From: CAYUEQ01 sp964443805
Lineage (GTDB): Bacteria; Bacillota_I; Bacilli_A; RF39; UBA660
Direction of reading: 5' to 3'
NCBI GenBank assembly: GCA_964443805.1
Contig: CAYUEQ010000045.1
Coordinates: forward strand, 1-7,669
DNA: 7,669 bases
The first letter of the stretch is position 1; each line of letters begins with the position of its first letter. Under the pieces are notes generated by a model, which did not search any database, was not told where the DNA came from, and worked only from the letters and a program-made list of their open reading frames with translations. Of the stretch, positions 4,460-7,669 are shown piece after piece. A program made the translations under genes and the position numbers.

Positions 4460-6589
4460 TTGCAAGAAGAATTAGTAAAATTATTAGAAACCGAAAAAAA
4501 TGCATATAGCTTAACTCAGTTAATAGAAAAATTAGAATTAAATACAGCTAAAGAATATGAAGAATTACAAAAAAGTATTAAAGAATTGATAAAAAATACT
4601 ACTTTATATGAAACAAAAAAACAAAAATATATTCTATATAAAAATTTATCTGGAGTAAAAGTGTCAAAAATATCTATTAAAGAAAAAGGATATGGTTTTT
4701 TATTGTTGGAAAACGAAGATGATTGGTTTATACCTATGACCAATTTAAATGGTGCACAAGACGGAGATATCGTAATGTGTGAAATTGACGCAAGTGATAA
4801 AAAGAATAAAAAAGAAAAAGGAAATAATACTACAGGCAAAGTAGTTAAGATTATTAAACAATCTACTAAACCATTAATTGGTGAAGTTATTGTTGAAGAC
4901 AATATAAAATATGTTAAATTACCTAAAAACTTAAATCCTATATTACTTGATGAAAATAACTCTCATAACTTAGTTGAAGGTCATATTATAGAAGTTAAAA
5001 TTAGAAATGAAAAGAAGAAAAGAGTAGCAACTAATATTAGAACTATTTGTCATAAGACAGATCCTAAATCAGATATATTAGAAATAGCAGCTAATTACTC
5101 ATTTTTTATGGACTTTCCAAAAGAACTACAACCTGAATTAGATAAAATACCTGAGACTGTTTTAGATGAAGAATTAAAAGGAAGAAAAGACTTAACAAGT
5201 CTACCAATATTTACAATAGATGGTGATGATACCAAAGATATTGATGATGCTGTATATGCAGAAAAACTACCTAATGGAAATTATCGATTAGTTGTTTCAA
5301 TTGCTGATGTATCTCACTATGTAAAAGAAAATAGTAGTATAGACAATGAAGCATTTCAAAGAGGAACATCATGTTATTATGCAGACACTGTACTGCCGAT
5401 GTTACCTAGAAAATTATCTAATGGTATATGTTCACTAAACCCAGGAGTAAAACGTTTATCAATGACAAGTGATATAGTTATTGATAAAGACGGTAATATA
5501 ATCGATGTTGATATCTATCCATCAATAATTAAAAGTAGAATTCAAATGACTTATAAAAAAGTTAATAATATATTAGATAAAAACATTATAGATAAAGATT
5601 ATGAACCTTATGCAGAAACTATCTATACTTTAAATGAGGTATCGACTGCATTAAGAAAAGCAATGGTAAAAAGAGGCTACATCGACTTTAATTTAGATGA
5701 AGCTAAAATAATTCAAGATGAATTAGGAGTAGCAGTAGATGTTGAAAAAAGAGTTAGTGGAGCTGGAGAAAAAATAATCGAAAATTGTATGATAGCTGCA
5801 AATGAATCAGTTGCAACATTTTTTGAAAATTTAGGTATACCATCAATTTACCGTATTCATGATGTACCAGATCCAGAAAGTGCAGCTCAAATATTACCAT
5901 TTATTAATTTACTAGGACATGATATTAAATTTAATGTTAGAGCTATTTCTCATCCATCTGTAATGCAAAAATTAATGGATGACATTAAAGACTTATCTCA
6001 TTTTAGAATTATAGCTAGTAGAGCATTAAGAAGTATGAAAAAAGCAATTTATAGTGCAAATAATATCGGACATTATGGATTAGGAAGCGAATGTTATACC
6101 CATTTTACAAGTCCGATAAGAAGATATCCTGACTTAGTAGTTCATCGTTTATTAAAAAAATATAATTTTGGGAAAAATATAAATAAGGGTTTAATTCAAG
6201 AATTAGAAGAACAATTAGAACCAATTGCAGAACATACATCAGAAAGAGAACAATCATCAATTTCTGGTGAAAGAGAAGTATTCTCTATGAAGAGCGCCGA
6301 ATACATGCAATCTAAAATAGGGGAGGAATATCCTGCTGTTATCAGTGGTATAACTGACTTTGGCTTCTTTGTTGAACTTGACAATTTAATTGAAGGATTA
6401 GTTAAAATAGAAACTTTAAAAGGCTATTTTATACATGTAGAAGAACAATTTGCATTAGTAAATGAGAAAAATGGAAAGAAATATCAACTTGGAGATTCAA
6501 TTGATGTTAAAGTAACTTCAGCAAATAAAGCACTAGCTCAAGTAGATTTTGAAGTTGTAGAGAAACCAAAAAATTTAGTTAAAAAGTAG
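4460..6589 (+). CDS. rnr: Ribonuclease R (3'-5' exoribonuclease)
   Basis: RNase R degrades structured RNA processively from the 3' end. With SmpB and tmRNA it removes faulty mRNA from stalled ribosomes. From the TTG start the protein has 709 residues, normal for Bacillota. Domains in order: N-terminal winged-helix part (about 1-60); cold-shock/OB domains, including EKGYGFLLLENED (75-87); the RNB catalytic domain (about 243-570); and a C-terminal S1 domain (about 623-696, with GITDFGFFVEL at 630-640). The active-site signature TIDGDDTKDIDDAV carries the four metal-binding aspartates D254, D260, D262 and D263. The block HFTSPIRRYPDLVVHRLL (548-565) closes the RNB domain. No long basic tail follows the S1 domain; the protein ends LVKK. 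smpB starts 8 nt after the stop, with its ribosome binding site overlapping the rnr stop codon, so the two are co-transcribed. Confidence 0.97.
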   Translation: MQEELVKLLETEKNAYSLTQLIEKLELNTAKEYEELQKSIKELIKNTTLYETKKQKYILYKNLSGVKVSKISIKEKGYGFLLLENEDDWFIPMTNLNGAQDGDIVMCEIDASDKKNKKEKGNNTTGKVVKIIKQSTKPLIGEVIVEDNIKYVKLPKNLNPILLDENNSHNLVEGHIIEVKIRNEKKKRVATNIRTICHKTDPKSDILEIAANYSFFMDFPKELQPELDKIPETVLDEELKGRKDLTSLPIFTIDGDDTKDIDDAVYAEKLPNGNYRLVVSIADVSHYVKENSSIDNEAFQRGTSCYYADTVLPMLPRKLSNGICSLNPGVKRLSMTSDIVIDKDGNIIDVDIYPSIIKSRIQMTYKKVNNILDKNIIDKDYEPYAETIYTLNEVSTALRKAMVKRGYIDFNLDEAKIIQDELGVAVDVEKRVSGAGEKIIENCMIAANESVATFFENLGIPSIYRIHDVPDPESAAQILPFINLLGHDIKFNVRAISHPSVMQKLMDDIKDLSHFRIIASRALRSMKKAIYSANNIGHYGLGSECYTHFTSPIRRYPDLVVHRLLKKYNFGKNINKGLIQELEEQLEPIAEHTSEREQSSISGEREVFSMKSAEYMQSKIGEEYPAVISGITDFGFFVELDNLIEGLVKIETLKGYFIHVEEQFALVNEKNGKKYQLGDSIDVKVTSANKALAQVDFEVVEKPKNLVKK

Positions 6590-6594
6590 GTGAT
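6588..6594 (+). promoter_or_regulatory. smpB ribosome binding site overlapping the rnr stop codon
   Basis: AGGTGAT begins at the second base of the rnr TAG stop (6587-6589) and lies 3 nt before the smpB ATG. Ribosomes ending on rnr would sit at this site, which suggests translational coupling of the two genes. Confidence 0.75.
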
Positions 6595-6597
6595 ATA

Positions 6598-7026
6598 ATG
6601 GAAATTAGAAATAAGAAAGCTTATTTTGATTACTTTATTGAACAAGAAATCGAAGCAGGCATTGTGTTAGTTGGTACTGAAATTAAATCGATAAGAAAAG
6701 GTTCAGTAGACCTAAAAGATGCTCATGCTATTATTAGAAATAATGAGATTTATATCTTAAATATGTATATTGCAAGATATGAAGAAGGTAATAGATTTAA
6801 TCATGATGAAAGAAGAACTAGAAAACTTTTAATGAAAAAGTTTGAGATTATTAAACTAAAAGAAAAAGTTACAAAAGATGGCTATACACTCATACCTTTA
6901 AAACTATATTTAAAAAAGAATAAAGTAAAAATATTAATAGGTCTAGCTAAAGGGAAAAAATTGTATGATAAAAGAGAAACGATTAAAAAAAGAGATCTCG
7001 AAAGAGAAGAAAAGAGAATATTATGA
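6598..7026 (+). CDS. smpB: SmpB, tmRNA-binding protein (SsrA-binding protein)
   Basis: SmpB binds the tRNA-like part of tmRNA and brings it to stalled ribosomes for trans-translation. The 142-residue protein is slightly shorter than usual (150-160). Family motifs are NKKAYFDYFIEQEIEAGIVL (5-24), GTEIKS (26-31, usually GTEVKS), the FNHDERRTRKLL block (67-78), IPLKLYLKKNKVKI (99-112) and the near-invariant GLAKGKKLYDKRE (115-127). The basic C-terminal tail (about 127-142), which folds in the mRNA channel, is present and ends KRIL. The gene follows rnr in a tight operon, a classic pairing in Bacilli. The tmRNA gene, which often comes next, is not here; instead a protein gene overlaps the last four bases (ATGA). 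Confidence 0.97.
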   Translation: MEIRNKKAYFDYFIEQEIEAGIVLVGTEIKSIRKGSVDLKDAHAIIRNNEIYILNMYIARYEEGNRFNHDERRTRKLLMKKFEIIKLKEKVTKDGYTLIPLKLYLKKNKVKILIGLAKGKKLYDKRETIKKRDLEREEKRIL

Positions 7027-7669
7027 AAGAAAAGAATAAATTAAGTCGTGGATTTTTAACCAATTCTCAAGAAATAAAACAATTAAATGATATGGTAATT
7101 AATGCTTATCCACAAGTTAGATTAGTTCCATTTACAAAAGATTTAAATAAAACAAAGAAAAGACTTGGATATGTATTAACAGAATTAGAAGATACTACAT
7201 ATCTTAGTTATGAATGTGATAATAATCATCACACAATAATATTTCATAATGACATACAAGAAATAGAATATATAACAGACCATAAAGAAACGAAAAAATT
7301 ACTACAAACAAAAAATGAAGAAATGATTAAAATATCATGTAAACTTGAGGAACAAATAATATATGATTACTCAGGAAATCTATTAGTAAATTATACTAAT
7401 ATAACAGGAGAACAATATCATAAAATTACTGATTTAATATTATTAGATAATGATTATTATATTGGTAGAGATTATTTAAATAAATTAGATGAAAAACAAT
7501 CTAAATACTATTTAATATCAAAAGAAAATTTAAATGAAATAAAAGAAATAAGTTATAAAGATTATAATAATCTAATTATTACATATAATATTAAAAGCCA
7601 AAACATGTTTTTAAAAAGTGATGTTTTTAATATAAAAAATCCTGATAGTTTTATTGATGTTGATGAAAT
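7023..7669 (+). CDS. Uncharacterised soluble protein, 3' end outside window
   Basis: An open frame starts at ATG 7023, overlaps the smpB stop as ATGA, and stays open for 215 codons to the window's end. It begins MKEKNKLSRGFLTNSQ. I do not recognise a family. The visible part is rich in Asn, Lys, Ile, Tyr, Asp and Glu, has no signal peptide and no transmembrane helix, and alternates short beta-like stretches (YLSYECD, TIIFHND, LIITYNI) with charged helical parts. It carries only two cysteines (in YECD and ISCKL) and no tryptophan. No strong ribosome binding site precedes it, only AAGAGA-like purines, so translation probably relies on coupling with smpB. Base composition and AGA arginines match the neighbours. 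The long uninterrupted frame in AT-rich DNA and the 4-nt overlap make it a real gene; function is unknown. Confidence 0.8.
   Translation, partial: MKEKNKLSRGFLTNSQEIKQLNDMVINAYPQVRLVPFTKDLNKTKKRLGYVLTELEDTTYLSYECDNNHHTIIFHNDIQEIEYITDHKETKKLLQTKNEEMIKISCKLEEQIIYDYSGNLLVNYTNITGEQYHKITDLILLDNDYYIGRDYLNKLDEKQSKYYLISKENLNEIKEISYKDYNNLIITYNIKSQNMFLKSDVFNIKNPDSFIDVDE

Noticed and set aside
4516..4902. Minus-strand open frame of 128 codons opposite the start of rnr
   Set aside because: It lies wholly within the well-supported RNase R gene, has no ribosome binding site worth noting, and its Ser/Phe/Ile-rich translation is what antisense to Lys/Glu/Asn-rich AT-rich coding DNA gives.
6196..6384. Minus-strand open frame of 62 codons near the S1 domain of rnr
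   Set aside because: Fully inside rnr, short, and without family features.
7027..7669. tmRNA (ssrA) gene after smpB
   Set aside because: The stretch is a continuous open frame and shows neither the GGGG-type 5' end, a tRNA-like 3' end, nor a tag-peptide frame.

Overview
The window is strongly AT-rich, gene-dense bacterial DNA from a low-GC member of the Bacillota (class Bacilli in the broad sense). The evidence is the gene set (tuf, eno, secG, rnr, smpB), the Shine-Dalgarno motifs of GGAG/AGGTGAT type, and promoters with TTGACA/TATAAT-like boxes. The organism appears to use the standard bacterial code. All three tryptophans I could locate (FemX-like W65, enolase W291, RNase R W89) are TGG, no gene has an internal TGA, and TGA ends two genes. 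A FemA/B/X-type aminoacyltransferase implies a peptidoglycan wall, so this is not a wall-less Mycoplasma. The genus cannot be fixed from the window; an uncultured gut-type lineage of Bacilli (RF39- or Erysipelotrichia-like) is a guess.

Layout. 1-363: C-terminal part of EF-Tu (tuf), ending in a hairpin that probably also terminates the convergent gene. 387-1628 (minus): FemX/MurM-like peptidoglycan bridge aminoacyltransferase with a good promoter of its own. 1629-1735: divergent intergenic region holding two back-to-back promoters. 1736-3973: six-helix membrane protein with a lysine-rich tail, then enolase, then SecG, closed by a strong terminator at 3972-3992. 4042-4401: small type IV prepilin-like protein with its own promoter. 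4460-7669: RNase R, SmpB and an uncharacterised gene that overlaps smpB by 4 nt and runs off the window.

How the genes relate. The order eno - secG - rnr - smpB is a known Bacilli neighbourhood that links glycolysis, the Sec channel and trans-translation quality control. RNase R and SmpB act together with tmRNA on stalled ribosomes; ssrA itself is not in the window. The insertions into this neighbourhood are less ordinary: the membrane protein in front of eno, the lone pseudopilin between secG and rnr, and the unknown gene coupled to smpB. EF-Tu and the FemX-like enzyme both bind aminoacyl-tRNA, but they are convergent and not co-transcribed.

Three starts are best set by ribosome binding sites rather than by the longest frame: ATG 1736, GTG 4042 and TTG 4460. 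No RNA gene, CRISPR array, insertion sequence or phage gene was seen. No gap between genes exceeds about 110 bases. I see no convincing new multi-gene system; the best leads are the unknown gene after smpB, the orphan pseudopilin, and an enolase that lacks the usual C-terminal tail.
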